Positions 1 through 9,730 are shown, counted from the first letter of the stretch. The stretch: 64,000 nt of DNA from [Clostridium] fimetarium (GCF_900111235.1 NZ_FOJI01000001.1:62001-126000); one strand, 5' to 3'. Numbers and translations: made by a program. The notes: a model not told the origin generated them from the sequence alone.

Positions 1-2
1 CA

Positions 3-479
3 GTAACAAGTGGTGAGGTATTTGAAAAAACTGCAACAATTGTTAATACAATAGCAACTGCAAATAAGCTTGAACAATTTGTAGTTTTTGAAATGGACCT
101 TAAAAATTCAGATGGAATCGCAGTACAATTAAAGGGAAAAGTAAGTGTATCACTTCCAATTCCGAGTGGATTTGATCTAACTAAGGCGATTAGTGTATTT
201 AGAGTTGAAACCGACGGAACTCTTACAAAACTTGATACAAAAGTTGTAGATGGAAAATGCGTATTTGAGACAGATCATTTTAGTACGTATGTTATTGCTC
301 AGGTAGCAAATGCTGTAGTAGTAACTCCTGAAGTAGCTGCAGTAGTGACTCCAGATGCAACACCAGCAACTAAGACAGGTGATACATCACCAATTACAAT
401 GTATATGCTTATTATGGGCATTGCAGCAGGAACAGTTCTATATGCAACAAAGAAGAGAAAGATCAAAAAAGTTAATTAA
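3..479 (+). CDS. C-terminal part of a cell-surface protein with sortase-like anchor (5' truncated)
   Basis: The reading frame is open from the first bases of the window, so only the C-terminal ~158 residues are seen and the true start lies upstream. The visible part is a polar, beta-rich domain followed by a Val/Thr/Pro/Ala-rich stalk. It ends with the motif PATKTGDT, a hydrophobic segment (MYMLIMGIAAGTVLYA) and a basic tail (KKRKIKK). That layout matches a Gram-positive cell-wall sorting signal, although the LPxTG box is degenerate (ATKTG instead of LPxTG). The protein is probably anchored to wall or membrane. The ligand-binding or enzymatic part is outside the window, so no function can be given. 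A GC-rich palindrome follows the stop codon. Confidence 0.7.
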   Translation, partial: VTSGEVFEKTATIVNTIATANKLEQFVVFEMDLKNSDGIAVQLKGKVSVSLPIPSGFDLTKAISVFRVETDGTLTKLDTKVVDGKCVFETDHFSTYVIAQVANAVVVTPEVAAVVTPDATPATKTGDTSPITMYMLIMGIAAGTVLYATKKRKIKKVN

Positions 480-508
480 TACTCATAGCAGAATTTTGTA
501 AGAAATGG

Positions 509-536
509 AGTGGGGCGCATATATATGCGCCCCACT
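509..536 (+). terminator. GC-rich perfect palindrome, probable terminator of the surface-protein gene
   Basis: A 28-bp perfect palindrome, AGTGGGGCGCATAT joined to its reverse complement, lies 30 bp after the stop codon. It stands out in very AT-rich DNA. Only a weak T-rich stretch follows, so termination is likely but not certain. Confidence 0.6.
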
Positions 537-819
537 TTGAATTGATTCAAAATCGGTCTGGATCAGAGATTTAATAGCGTGTATTTAAATCATGGTTCTA
601 AAAGTTGTTGATTAGATTAATAAAGTAGAGTATTCTATTTATAGTTATAGATGATATAGAAGTATTAGATAATATTAATGATTGGGACGCAAATATTTTA
701 ACATAAGATAAGGCTGATTTGAAATTTACCTTTAGGGGTATTGTTTCTTATTAGCCATATTGTGTTACCTGGATGACATATTTAGGGATAATTTTAAAGT
801 GAAAGGATGGAGATAAAGT
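537..819 (+). other. Intergenic region upstream of pth with no gene seen
   Basis: AT-rich DNA between the palindrome and pth. No start codon with a ribosome binding site and no ORF of useful length was found on either strand. It presumably holds the promoter for pth-mfd, but no convincing -35/-10 pair could be assigned. The last bases carry the pth ribosome binding site (GGATGGAG). Confidence 0.5.
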
Positions 820-1377
820 ATGTATATTATTGCAGGACTTGGAAATCCAACAAAGGAATATGCTGGAACTAGACATAATGTGGGATTTGCAGTTATAGAT
901 AAGCTAGCTGATGAATATAACATTAGTATGGATATAAAAAAGCATAAGGCAATATGTGGTAAAGGGGTTATTGCAGGCCAAAAAGTGGTTCTTGTAAAGC
1001 CACAAACGTTCATGAATCTTAGTGGAGAGAGCCTTAGAGAGGTGATTGATTTTTATAAGGAAGATATTGATAAAATGCTAGTCATTTTTGATGATATAAG
1101 CCTGGATGTTGGGAAACTTCGTCTTAGACCGATGGGAAGCGCTGGAGGACATAATGGAATCAAGAGCATTATTGCAAATTTGGGCACCGATCAATTCAAG
1201 CGAATAAAATTTGGCGTTGGTGACAAACCTAGAGGGTATGATTTGGCTAATTGGGTACTTGGAAGATTTTCAAAAGAACAACAAGAAGTAGTAAATGAGG
1301 GACTTGCTAATGCATGCAAAGCAGTTGAAACTATTCTTTTGGATGGAATCGAAGTAGGAATGAATAAATATAACTAA
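820..1377 (+). CDS. pth: Peptidyl-tRNA hydrolase
   Basis: A 185-residue protein, the usual length for Pth (SpoVC in Bacillus). It hydrolyses the ester bond of peptidyl-tRNAs that drop off ribosomes, recycling tRNA in the cytosol. The sequence shows GLGNPTKEYAGTRHNVGF with the catalytic His, FMNLSGE, and DDISLDVGKLRLRPMGSAGGHNGIKS with the conserved Asp and the GGHNG loop. ATG 820 is preceded by a GGATGGAG ribosome binding site. It lies directly before mfd, the conserved order in Firmicutes, and is probably co-transcribed with it. Confidence 0.97.
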   Translation: MYIIAGLGNPTKEYAGTRHNVGFAVIDKLADEYNISMDIKKHKAICGKGVIAGQKVVLVKPQTFMNLSGESLREVIDFYKEDIDKMLVIFDDISLDVGKLRLRPMGSAGGHNGIKSIIANLGTDQFKRIKFGVGDKPRGYDLANWVLGRFSKEQQEVVNEGLANACKAVETILLDGIEVGMNKYN

Positions 1378-1436
1378 TAAACGTAAATAAATATAGAAAA
1401 TAAATATAATGGTATGACGAGGAAAGGTAGTAGAAT

Positions 1437-4400
1437 ATGAGAACATTTTTTGAGCCCATAGAAGATTTGGCAGGCTATAAGAGTATAATAAATTTATTAG
1501 ATACTCAAGGAAAAACTGCAATGATAAGTGGGTGCATTGATTCGGAAAAAGCACATTTGGTAAATGCGCTCGGTCAAAAAGCAAAATGCAGGGTAATAAT
1601 TACTTATGATGAAACAAAAGCCAGAGAAATATTTGATGACTGCAGATTTTATAATAAAAATACTGTCTATTATCCTGCAAAGGATTTCATTTTTTATAGC
1701 GCAGATGTTCATGGAAATGTAATCGTCAAAGAGCGAGTAGAAGTAATCAAACAAATTATAAATAATAGAAGAGCTACAGATGATACAGACAATACAGACA
1801 ATACAGACAATACAGACAATACAGACAATACAGACATTACAGACATTACAGGCAATACAGACACTACAAATGGTTATAAGGATACATTGACAGTAGTTAC
1901 GACTATAGATGGCTGTGCAGAGATGTTAATGCCGTTGGAAACAATTCAAAAGAACATCCTAACATTTGAAGAGGGAGCAATTGTCGATGTTGAAAAACTG
2001 AAAAAAATATTAGTGAGATTAGGCTATGAACGGATGGGCCAAGTGAATGGAAATGGTCAATTTGCAATTAGAGGCGGAATTATTGATATATTTCCATTAA
2101 CAGAAGCAGCGCCAATTCGAATTGAGCTGTGGGATGATGAAATAGATTCTATAAGAGCATTTGATGTTGAAAGCCAGAGGTCAGTTGAACGATTAGAAAA
2201 AGTGGAAATATATCCGGCATGTGAAGTGATATTGACAGAAAATGAAATTCAAGATGGTATCATTTCTATAAATACGGAACTAAAGAACCAGATGGCAGTA
2301 CTGAAAAAAGAAGGTAATATTGAGGCTGCTAAGAGATTGGAAAGAGAAATAAACGAATTTGATGAGTCAATTGGATGTGAAAGATATTTACACTCATTTG
2401 CAAAAACTACAGTTTCATTTTTGGATTATTTTGATAGAGAAGATACGCTGTTCGTGGTAGATGAACCGAATAGATTAAAAGATAAAATGGATTTAGTAGA
2501 GCTTGAATTTAGTGAAAGTATGATAAACAGGCTTACAAATGGATACATTTTGCCAAGTCAAAGTAACCTGCTATATAGTACTAGGGAAATATATGCAAAA
2601 CTGAATGCTAGAAAGTTTTTGGTGCTTACAACGTTGGAGTACAAGCCAGAACTAATAGACATTGAAGAAACATTTAGAATAGATTGTAAAAGTGTAAGTT
2701 TATATAATAATCGATTTGAATTCCTTGTAGAAGACTTAAAAAAGTATAAAAAGTCTAAGTATAAGGTTATTGTTGTATCTAATTCTAGAATTAGGGCACA
2801 AAGACTTGCAGCAGATTTAAGAGAGTATGAGTTATCTTCCTATTTTAGCGAGGACTTTAATAAATTGATTGCAGATGGCGAAATAATGGTCACATATGGA
2901 AATATACATAGAGGATTTGAGTACCCACTACTTAAATTTGTTGTGATTGCAGAATCTGATATATTTGGAAGAATAACAAAAGAAAAAAAGAAAAAGAAAA
3001 AATATGAAGGTAAGGCAATCGCAGCTTTTAATGACTTATCTGTCGGTGATTATGTAGTGCATGAAAATCATGGGCTAGGTATCTACCGAGGTATTGAAAA
3101 GGTTACAGTTGAAAATATTGAGAAGGATTATATCAAAATAGAGTATTCACATAATGGTAATTTGTATATTCTTGCAACACAACTTGATATGCTTCAAAAA
3201 TTTGCAGGGGCTGATGCTAGAAAACCAAAACTGAATAAGCTAGGAAGTGCCGAATGGAGTAAGACAAAAGAAAAAGTACATGGAGCGGTTGAAATCATTG
3301 CAAAAGATTTAGTTGAATTGTATGCAAAAAGGCAACAACAAATCGGCTATCAATTTGGTAAGGATACAGTATGGCAGAAGGAATTCGAAGAAACATTTCC
3401 TTATGAGGAGACAGATGATCAGATTACTGCAATTGAAGATTCCAAGCGTGACATGGAAAGTAAAAAAATCATGGATCGTCTTATTTGTGGTGATGTTGGA
3501 TATGGCAAGACTGAAATTGCGATAAGAGTAGCTTTTAAGGCAGTCCAAGAAGGAAAGCAAGTGGCATATCTTGTTCCTACAACGATACTTGCGCAGCAGC
3601 ATTTTAATACATTTGAACAAAGAATGAAGGACTTTCCGATTAAAGTGGCACTTCTGTCTAGGTTTAAGACTGCAAAAGAGATTCGAGAGACGCTTGAAGA
3701 TTTGAAAAAAGGATTTGTAGATATTGTAATAGGAACGCATCGCCTGTTATCAAAAGATATTGTATATAAAGATTTGGGACTACTGATTATTGATGAGGAA
3801 CAACGATTTGGTGTAACACATAAAGAAAAGATTAAGAAGATGAAAGAAAATGTTGATGTTCTTACATTGAGTGCAACGCCAATTCCTAGAACTCTTCATA
3901 TGAGCCTTGTAGGAATTAGGGATATGAGTGTTCTTGAAGAACCGCCCGTTGACAGATTGCCTATTCAGACATTTGTTACGGAACATAATGATGAAATGAT
4001 TAGAGAGGCAATTAACCGTGAAATCAGTAGGGGTGGACAGGTGTACTACGTCTATAATCGCGTTAAGTCAATTGATGAAGCAGCATCACATATTAAGGCA
4101 TTAGTCCCAGGAGCAATTGTTGAGTTCGCACATGGTCAGATGGACGAACATACACTAGAAAAAATCATGTATGAATTTATTAATGGTGAGATAGATGTAT
4201 TGGTTTCAACAACAATTATTGAGACTGGGCTTGACATTTCTAATGTAAATACAATGATTATAGAGGATTCAGACAAGTTTGGCCTATCGCAGTTATATCA
4301 GCTTCGAGGCCGAGTTGGACGATCTAACCGTACTGCTTATGCATTTTTATTATATAAAAGAGATAAAATGCTGAAAGAAGTGGCAGAGAAGCGATTGCAT

Positions 4401-5066
4401 GCGATCAAAGAATTTACTGATTTGGGATCTGGGTTTAAGATTGCCATGAAAGATCTTGAAATCAGAGGAGCAGGTAATGTCCTTGGGCAAAAACAGCATG
4501 GTCATATGGAAGCGGTAGGCTATGATTTGTACTGCAAAATGCTCAATGAAGCGGTAAATGAACTGAAAGGAATTGTAAACGATAATTTATTTCAAACCAC
4601 GGTTGATATAAATGTGGATGCATTTATACCAGCGACGTATATAAGAAGTGAGTTTCAAAAGCTTGACATCTATAAGAGAATCGCAGGAATTGAAACGAAT
4701 GAAGAACTTATGGATATTCAGGATGAACTTATGGATCGATTTGGTGAACTACCGAAATCAGCGATGAACTTGTTAAATATTGCATTAATAAAATCAATCG
4801 CACATAGTTTTGGTGTTATTGAGATAAAAGGTGGATTAGCAGGTACTAATTGGATGACAGTGATTAAGATGTTTCCTCAAGCAGATGTAAACGCTGCTAA
4901 TATTCCAGAACTGATAAAAGAATATGATAGGGAACTGAGATTTACAGTGGATAAGGATCCTTTCTTTTCGTATACGGTTAATAAGAAAAAATGTAAAGAC
5001 GCACAAGAATATATGAATGCACTGAAGGAACTTCTTAATAAAATGTCTCAAGTGCTTAAAGATTAA
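1437..5066 (+). CDS. mfd: Transcription-repair coupling factor Mfd
   Basis: A 1209-residue DNA translocase that removes RNA polymerase stalled at lesions and recruits UvrA. The N-terminal part is the UvrB-like module. It is followed by the RNA-polymerase-interacting CarD-like domain (GDYVVHENHGLGIYRGI, about residue 540). The RecG-like motor has Walker A GDVGYGKTE near residue 685, DEEQ near 786, SATPIPRTL and a QLRGRVGR motif VI. The C-terminal UvrA-masking domain is present. Unusual is a Thr-Asp-Asn tandem repeat at residues 114-143 inside the UvrB-like module, encoded by a 9-bp repeat. The start has an AGGAAAGG site upstream. Position after pth is the conserved Firmicutes order. Confidence 0.97.
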   Translation: MRTFFEPIEDLAGYKSIINLLDTQGKTAMISGCIDSEKAHLVNALGQKAKCRVIITYDETKAREIFDDCRFYNKNTVYYPAKDFIFYSADVHGNVIVKERVEVIKQIINNRRATDDTDNTDNTDNTDNTDNTDITDITGNTDTTNGYKDTLTVVTTIDGCAEMLMPLETIQKNILTFEEGAIVDVEKLKKILVRLGYERMGQVNGNGQFAIRGGIIDIFPLTEAAPIRIELWDDEIDSIRAFDVESQRSVERLEKVEIYPACEVILTENEIQDGIISINTELKNQMAVLKKEGNIEAAKRLEREINEFDESIGCERYLHSFAKTTVSFLDYFDREDTLFVVDEPNRLKDKMDLVELEFSESMINRLTNGYILPSQSNLLYSTREIYAKLNARKFLVLTTLEYKPELIDIEETFRIDCKSVSLYNNRFEFLVEDLKKYKKSKYKVIVVSNSRIRAQRLAADLREYELSSYFSEDFNKLIADGEIMVTYGNIHRGFEYPLLKFVVIAESDIFGRITKEKKKKKKYEGKAIAAFNDLSVGDYVVHENHGLGIYRGIEKVTVENIEKDYIKIEYSHNGNLYILATQLDMLQKFAGADARKPKLNKLGSAEWSKTKEKVHGAVEIIAKDLVELYAKRQQQIGYQFGKDTVWQKEFEETFPYEETDDQITAIEDSKRDMESKKIMDRLICGDVGYGKTEIAIRVAFKAVQEGKQVAYLVPTTILAQQHFNTFEQRMKDFPIKVALLSRFKTAKEIRETLEDLKKGFVDIVIGTHRLLSKDIVYKDLGLLIIDEEQRFGVTHKEKIKKMKENVDVLTLSATPIPRTLHMSLVGIRDMSVLEEPPVDRLPIQTFVTEHNDEMIREAINREISRGGQVYYVYNRVKSIDEAASHIKALVPGAIVEFAHGQMDEHTLEKIMYEFINGEIDVLVSTTIIETGLDISNVNTMIIEDSDKFGLSQLYQLRGRVGRSNRTAYAFLLYKRDKMLKEVAEKRLHAIKEFTDLGSGFKIAMKDLEIRGAGNVLGQKQHGHMEAVGYDLYCKMLNEAVNELKGIVNDNLFQTTVDINVDAFIPATYIRSEFQKLDIYKRIAGIETNEELMDIQDELMDRFGELPKSAMNLLNIALIKSIAHSFGVIEIKGGLAGTNWMTVIKMFPQADVNAANIPELIKEYDRELRFTVDKDPFFSYTVNKKKCKDAQEYMNALKELLNKMSQVLKD
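1776..1865 (+). repeat. In-frame 9-bp tandem repeat inside mfd
   Basis: Ten consecutive 9-bp units close to ACAGACAAT occupy 90 bp. The five at 1785-1829 are identical and the outer ones vary by one or two bases. The unit length is a multiple of three, so gain or loss of units adds or removes T-D-N tripeptides without a frameshift. Confidence 0.95.
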
Positions 5067-5110
5067 ATTATAGGTATCAATTATAAAATTTAAAAATAAC
5101 CAAAAACACC

Positions 5111-5138
5111 TTGCTATTCATAATTTTTCTGCTATAAT
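5111..5138 (+). promoter_or_regulatory. Candidate sigma-A promoter for the aldolase-like gene
   Basis: TTGCTA at 5111 and TATAAT at 5133 are separated by 16 bp. They lie about 150 bp before the GTG start of the next gene, in the gap after mfd. Between promoter and gene the motif AAGCTT occurs repeatedly in an A-rich run. Assignment is by consensus only. Confidence 0.5.
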
Positions 5139-5290
5139 AAATATATTAAGACTTCAACACGTCAAAGTGTAAAACTTTAAAGCAATAAAGTAAAGCTTGA
5201 AGCAAAAGCTTAAAACAAAAGCTTGGAGCTATTTGTAAGGTTAAAGTCAGTTGAATTTAATATTATAGTAAGCATTAGGAGGAAAATATA

Positions 5291-6265
5291 GTGAGTAATA
5301 AAGGTGATCAGATATCATTTAGACCAGATATTAAAGTAGTGGATTGTACTGTACGCGATGGAGGCTTAGTTAATAACTTCTATTTTGAAGATGAATTTGT
5401 TAAGCATCTATATCATACTAATATAGATGCTGGCGTAGATTATATGGAGTTTGGATATAAATCTTCAAAAGATATATTTGATATTAATAAATTTGGGAAG
5501 TGGAAGTTTTGTGATGAATCCTCCATTCGTGAAATTGTCGGAGTCAATGATACCGATTTAAAAATTTCTGTAATGGCAGATGTGGGTAGAACTGATTTTA
5601 AAAAAGATATTATAAAAAAAGAAGATAGTGTCATCGATTTAATTCGAGTTGCAACATATATTAATACGATTCCGGCAGCTATTGAGATGGTTAATTACTG
5701 TTCGCAGATGGGATATGAAACTTGCGTGAATGTAATGGCAATATCAACATCAAGTGAAAGTGATATTAATATTGCACTTGAATTGTTAGGACAAAGTAAG
5801 ACGGATGTAATCTATCTTGTAGACAGTTATGGTTCATTGTACCCAGAACAGATTGAAAAGTTTGCAGATCAGTACTTGAAAGTAGCTGAAAAATATAATA
5901 AAAAGATTGGTATTCATGCGCATAACAATCAGCAGTTAGCATTTGCAAATACAATAGAAGTGGCCAGAATGGGTGTTAGTTATCTAGATGCAACGATGAG
6001 CAGTCTTGGGCGTGGAGCAGGAAATTGTCCAATGGAATTAATTATGGGATTTCTAAAAAATCCGAAATACAAACTTCAAGCAGTAATTGAATTTATTGAA
6101 AATGATATAATGAAGTTAAAAGAAGAAGGATTGGTTTGGGGTTACGATATTCCTTACATGCTAACGGGTTGCTTGAATCAGCATCCAAGGTCGGCAATTC
6201 AATTTATTTCAGATAAAAAGGTTGATTATGGGAATTTCTATCAAGCATTGTTAGACTTGGAATAA
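5291..6265 (+). CDS. HMGL/DRE-TIM aldolase family protein
   Basis: A 324-residue TIM-barrel protein of the HMGL-like (DRE-TIM metallolyase) family, similar to the catalytic domain of 4-hydroxy-2-oxovalerate aldolases. Seen in the sequence are DCTVRDGG near residue 18 (the DxxRDG metal and catalytic motif), MEFGYK, and the metal-binding IHAHNNQQLA followed by DATMSSLGRGAGN. A GTG start is chosen because AGGAGG sits just upstream. The substrate is unknown: no aldehyde dehydrogenase partner (as in 4-hydroxy-2-oxovalerate pathways) and no leucine-pathway genes are adjacent. It stands alone between mfd and a HAD phosphatase and ends in a clear terminator. Confidence 0.8.
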   Translation: MSNKGDQISFRPDIKVVDCTVRDGGLVNNFYFEDEFVKHLYHTNIDAGVDYMEFGYKSSKDIFDINKFGKWKFCDESSIREIVGVNDTDLKISVMADVGRTDFKKDIIKKEDSVIDLIRVATYINTIPAAIEMVNYCSQMGYETCVNVMAISTSSESDINIALELLGQSKTDVIYLVDSYGSLYPEQIEKFADQYLKVAEKYNKKIGIHAHNNQQLAFANTIEVARMGVSYLDATMSSLGRGAGNCPMELIMGFLKNPKYKLQAVIEFIENDIMKLKEEGLVWGYDIPYMLTGCLNQHPRSAIQFISDKKVDYGNFYQALLDLE

Positions 6266-6290
6266 TGTGTACTATGGGAACAATAGAAAG

Positions 6291-6339
6291 CAAATGCAGG
6301 TAAATACATTAATATGTATTACTTGCATTTGTTTTTTTT
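6291..6339 (+). terminator. Rho-independent terminator after the aldolase gene
   Basis: An 18-bp stem (CAAATGCAGGTAAATACAT pairing with ATGTATTACTTGCATTTG, one bulged A) is followed by eight T residues. It is a textbook intrinsic terminator. Confidence 0.9.
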
Positions 6340-6358
6340 GATGAGATTGTGATATAAT
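6329..6358 (+). promoter_or_regulatory. Candidate promoter for the HAD phosphatase gene
   Basis: TATAAT at 6353 with a weak TTGTTT at 6329 (18-bp spacer) that overlaps the preceding T-tract. It lies about 35 bp before the start codon. Confidence 0.45.
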
Positions 6359-6392
6359 CAGCAAAATGCTGAAAAGTTAGGAGACTTAAAAT

Positions 6393-7055
6393 ATGGAAAT
6401 CGATGCAGTTATCTTTGATATGGATGGGCTTATGATAGACACGGAAAGAATCGTTCAGAATTCATGGAATATTGTGGGGAAACGCATGGGATATGCTGAC
6501 CTTGGAGAAGATATATATCATACAATGGGACTTGACGTAGTTAGAAGAGAAGAATATTTTATGGGTAAATACGGAAAAGAATTCCCATTTCAGGAGTTTC
6601 TTCGAGATTATAGAAAAGAATATTATGAATATGTAAATGTGCATGGAATAGATGCAAAGCCAGGCCTTTATGAATTGCTTGAGACTTTGAAACAACTTGG
6701 CATCCCTATGGCAGTTGCGACTTCAACTGGTAGGGAAAGTGCCATGAAGAACCTGGAAGCTAAGAATGTCACATCATATTTTCAAGCGTTTATATGCGGG
6801 GATATGGTAACCCAGGCGAAACCATCACCAGAGATTTATTTGAAAGCATGTGAAGTAATAGGTGTTAATCCCAAAAACGCAATTGCATTAGAAGATTCAT
6901 TTAATGGAATTAAAGCTGCATATGCGGCCAAAATGATGCCAGTAATGGTTCCTGATTTAATTAAGGATACCTCCGAAGTTGATGATTTGCTATTTGCGAA
7001 AAAAGCAGATTTGAATGAAGTAGCTGAATGGATTCGATCTGAGTGTTCACATTAG
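6393..7055 (+). CDS. HAD-superfamily hydrolase, beta-phosphoglucomutase-like
   Basis: A 220-residue HAD subfamily IA protein. Motif I is [10 protein letters not shown] (residues ~9-18, nucleophile Asp and acid/base Asp), followed by a helical cap. Motif II is VATSTGR, motif III includes [10 protein letters not shown], and motif IV is [12 protein letters not shown]. The family contains beta-phosphoglucomutases and sugar-phosphate phosphatases; the sequence alone does not settle which. The start ATG has TTAGGAG eight bases upstream. It follows its own promoter and is not part of an obvious pathway operon, so it may be a general phosphatase. Confidence 0.85.
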   Translation: MEIDAVIFDMDGLMIDTERIVQNSWNIVGKRMGYADLGEDIYHTMGLDVVRREEYFMGKYGKEFPFQEFLRDYRKEYYEYVNVHGIDAKPGLYELLETLKQLGIPMAVATSTGRESAMKNLEAKNVTSYFQAFICGDMVTQAKPSPEIYLKACEVIGVNPKNAIALEDSFNGIKAAYAAKMMPVMVPDLIKDTSEVDDLLFAKKADLNEVAEWIRSECSH

Positions 7056-7129
7056 CTACATTTATTTACCATAAAGACATCACAATAAATGTTTATATTG
7101 TAAATAAATTAACAAAGGAGAATATTTCG

Positions 7130-8947
7130 ATGAAAAAAAGTATCACTATAAAAATCTTAGGATTAGTAGCCATCTTATTATTGGCAGGCTTGTTAAGTAA
7201 TGTATTAGGGTCAAGTTCTATCAATAATATGAACACAAAGGCACAGGTTATAGCAACTGATTGTATGGATGCAGTTAGCATTTTGGCGGATACGGCTAGA
7301 AGCGTAGAGCGTGTTCAGAAGTTTGTAAATAGTTCTTCAACCGATAGTGCGGAAGAAGAGCAAGCTTTAGAGAATAAATTTACACAGTTAAAAGAAATTG
7401 TCGATAAATTTAATATGCCAGAGATGTCAACTGCATTACAATCTTATGAAACAGCATACAACGCATATTATGAAAATGTTAAGGCAATGGCAGCAGCGGG
7501 ACCCGGTGCAATGGTGCCTACTAGTACCACAGATACATCCAATGCGACTGGAACTACAGATGCAGCAAATACAACAACTTCAGATGCAGCAAATACAAAT
7601 ACAACAACTTCAGATGCAGCAAATACAAACACAACCACAACACAATCAGTTGGAACAACTGATAACATGCAGAATATGACTGATGAATTGGATGCATCAT
7701 ACGAAGCGTTATATTCTCTTATTTATGGACAAGTTGATTCTGCTTCACAACAGTTAACGCAGCAATACCAAGTTTCAACAACATTAAATAATATATTATT
7801 TTTTGTACTTATCATAATGGGTATAGTGATTATTGTAGTAACGGTAATAACTGTAGTAAGACCAATAAAATCAGCGAATCAACAATTAAATATGATTATA
7901 GATGAAATTGATAATGGTAAAGGTGATTTAACGAAAAGAATTTCTGTTAAATCCAAAGATGAAGTCGGGCGATTGGTTGTAGGTATGAATACTTTTCTGG
8001 AAAGACTTCAAGGCATTATGCAAAAGATTCAAATTAAATCGGAAAATCTTGAAAGCTCAGTGGAAACAGTGATATCTCAAGTCATAACTTCTGAAGAAAA
8101 TGTGAATGAGGTTTCTTCAACAATGGAGGAACTTGCAGCGGGAATGGAAGAAATATCAGCTACAGTAGAACAATTAAGTACTGGGGTAAGTAATGTATTT
8201 GATTCAATTGTTTATATAACAAAACAGGTGAACGATGGACAAAATCTTTCTGGTGAAATTCAGAATCGTTCAGAGGAATATCGCACAAATGCAGAAAATG
8301 GCAAAAATAAGACGAACAAAATGATATCAGGAATGAAAGAAGTACTAAATGAATCTATCGAAAAAAGCAAATCGGTTATAAAGATTCAAGAGCTTACAAA
8401 AGAAATATTAGATATTTCATCTCAAACAAATCTTCTGGCATTGAATGCTTCAATTGAAGCGGCTAGAGCTGGCGAGGCAGGTAGAGGGTTTGCGGTTGTT
8501 GCAGATGAAATAAGAAGTCTTGCAGAAAACAGTAGAAATTCAGCAAATAACATACAAAATATTAGTCACTTGGTAACCGAAAGTGTTCAAAAATTGGCAG
8601 AAGATGCAAAAAAAATGTTAAATTTTGTAGACATAAGCGTCCTAAACGATTATGATATGTTTGTAGATACCGCTGAACATTATCGAAATGATTCAGTTAG
8701 CATTTATAAAATACTTGAGGAATTTTCAAAAAATGCATCAACTCTTGAAATCACAATGGGTGAAATGAATACGGGAATTGGTGAGATCGTTAATACTATA
8801 GATGAGAGTACAAAGGGCATAACTAATGCGGCTGGTGTATCTAGTGAATTAGTATTTGCCATGAAACTTATTAATGATCAAGCTAGAAATAATCAAGAAA
8901 TTAGTGTAGCGTTGAAGGATGAAGTTGACATTTTTGATAAAATATAA
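7130..8947 (+). CDS. Methyl-accepting chemotaxis protein
   Basis: A 605-residue receptor. ATG 7130 is chosen ([10 protein letters not shown]) because AAAGGAG precedes it; the frame extends further upstream but without a binding site. TM1 is at about residues 8-28, followed by a short extracellular helical domain containing a Thr/Asn/Ala-rich low-complexity stretch (~129-178). TM2 is at ~221-243, then HAMP, then the cytoplasmic signalling hairpin with the invariant tip [19 protein letters not shown] (~429-462). No C-terminal CheR-binding pentapeptide is seen. The ligand is unknown; the small sensor domain resembles a four-helix bundle interrupted by repeats. The gene is isolated from other chemotaxis genes except a solo cheX near 29.9 kb. 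Confidence 0.93.
   Translation: MKKSITIKILGLVAILLLAGLLSNVLGSSSINNMNTKAQVIATDCMDAVSILADTARSVERVQKFVNSSSTDSAEEEQALENKFTQLKEIVDKFNMPEMSTALQSYETAYNAYYENVKAMAAAGPGAMVPTSTTDTSNATGTTDAANTTTSDAANTNTTTSDAANTNTTTTQSVGTTDNMQNMTDELDASYEALYSLIYGQVDSASQQLTQQYQVSTTLNNILFFVLIIMGIVIIVVTVITVVRPIKSANQQLNMIIDEIDNGKGDLTKRISVKSKDEVGRLVVGMNTFLERLQGIMQKIQIKSENLESSVETVISQVITSEENVNEVSSTMEELAAGMEEISATVEQLSTGVSNVFDSIVYITKQVNDGQNLSGEIQNRSEEYRTNAENGKNKTNKMISGMKEVLNESIEKSKSVIKIQELTKEILDISSQTNLLALNASIEAARAGEAGRGFAVVADEIRSLAENSRNSANNIQNISHLVTESVQKLAEDAKKMLNFVDISVLNDYDMFVDTAEHYRNDSVSIYKILEEFSKNASTLEITMGEMNTGIGEIVNTIDESTKGITNAAGVSSELVFAMKLINDQARNNQEISVALKDEVDIFDKI
7571..7630 (+). repeat. 30-bp direct repeat in the receptor's extracellular domain
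   Basis: Two adjacent 30-bp units (7571-7600 and 7601-7630) differ at one base. They encode [10 protein letters not shown] twice, with a partial copy (GTTDAAN) just before. Both are in frame. Confidence 0.9.
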
Positions 8948-9036
8948 AATATATTAGTAATATAAAATTGATTTTATGAGGTATATGTTTAATAGTAAGT
9001 TGAATTAATTATAAAATTTTATTTCAGATAAATTGA

Positions 9037-9066
9037 TGAATATTTCCCAAGTATTTACAGATAATA
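9037..9066 (+). promoter_or_regulatory. Candidate sigma-G type promoter of spoVT
   Basis: TGAATA at 9037 and GATAATA at 9060 are separated by 17 bp. This is close to the sigma-G pattern (GMATR, 17-18 bp, CATNNTA). In Bacillus spoVT is transcribed by sigma-G in the forespore, so the match is plausible. It lies about 90 bp before the start codon and is a consensus match only. Confidence 0.35.
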
Positions 9067-9155
9067 ACTACAAATCTATACATTGAGAATTTCAACAACC
9101 AATATTTGTAAATGGAAATTCAAAAATCGTATAAATAAATACAGGAGGAATTTTT

Positions 9156-9704
9156 ATGAAAGCAACAGGAATCGTTAGAAGGATTGACGATCTCGGACGC
9201 GTGGTCATTCCAAAGGAAATTAGAAGAACACTTAGAATTAGAGAAGGCGATCCGCTAGAAATCTTTACAGATAGAGAAGGAGAGATAATACTTAAGAAAT
9301 ACTCTCCTATCGGAGAATTAGGTTTATTTGCTAAACAATATGCTGATTCATTAGCACAAACAACAGGATATATCGTGTGTGTGACAGATAGAGATCAAGT
9401 AATAGCAGTGTCAGGAGCTCCAAAGAAGGATTTGTTATCAAAACCGATTAGTAGAGGTCTCGAGAGCGCAATTGATGGAAGAGAAAATATATTAGCTGCA
9501 TCTGATGATAAAAAATTCATTGTTATATCAAGCGAAGATACAGAAGAATATAAGTCACAAATTGTTAGCCCAATCATTTCCGAAGGTGATGCCATTGGAG
9601 CCGTAATAATTATGACAAAAGATGCAAAAATTAAATTTGGCGAGATGGAGTTAAAGCTAGCTCAGTCAGCATCCGGATTTTTAGGAAGACAGATGGAAGC
9701 ATAA
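9156..9704 (+). CDS. spoVT: Stage V sporulation protein T, AbrB-type regulator
   Basis: A 182-residue transcription factor of late forespore gene expression. The N-terminal swapped-hairpin AbrB DNA-binding domain covers residues 1-50 (MKATGIVRRIDDLGRVVIPKEIRRTLRIREGDPLEI). The rest is the GAF-like sensor domain typical of SpoVT, which separates it from the short AbrB proteins. AGGAGG precedes the ATG. Its position upstream of mazG-hup-rqcP-yabP-yabQ-divIC matches the conserved sporulation gene block. It likely modulates sigma-G-dependent genes, as in Bacillus. Confidence 0.95.
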   Translation: MKATGIVRRIDDLGRVVIPKEIRRTLRIREGDPLEIFTDREGEIILKKYSPIGELGLFAKQYADSLAQTTGYIVCVTDRDQVIAVSGAPKKDLLSKPISRGLESAIDGRENILAASDDKKFIVISSEDTEEYKSQIVSPIISEGDAIGAVIIMTKDAKIKFGEMELKLAQSASGFLGRQMEA

Positions 9705-9730
9705 ATTAGTACGAAAAGAGGACAGCTCAG

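Noticed and set aside
5161-5240. Repeated AAGCTT motifs upstream of the aldolase gene
   Set aside because: Three short copies in an A-rich stretch with irregular spacing are consistent with chance low-complexity DNA.
7398-7679. Gln/Met-rich frame inside the chemoreceptor gene
   Set aside because: It is the +1 frame of the Thr/Asn/Ala repeat in the true gene and has no independent start signal.
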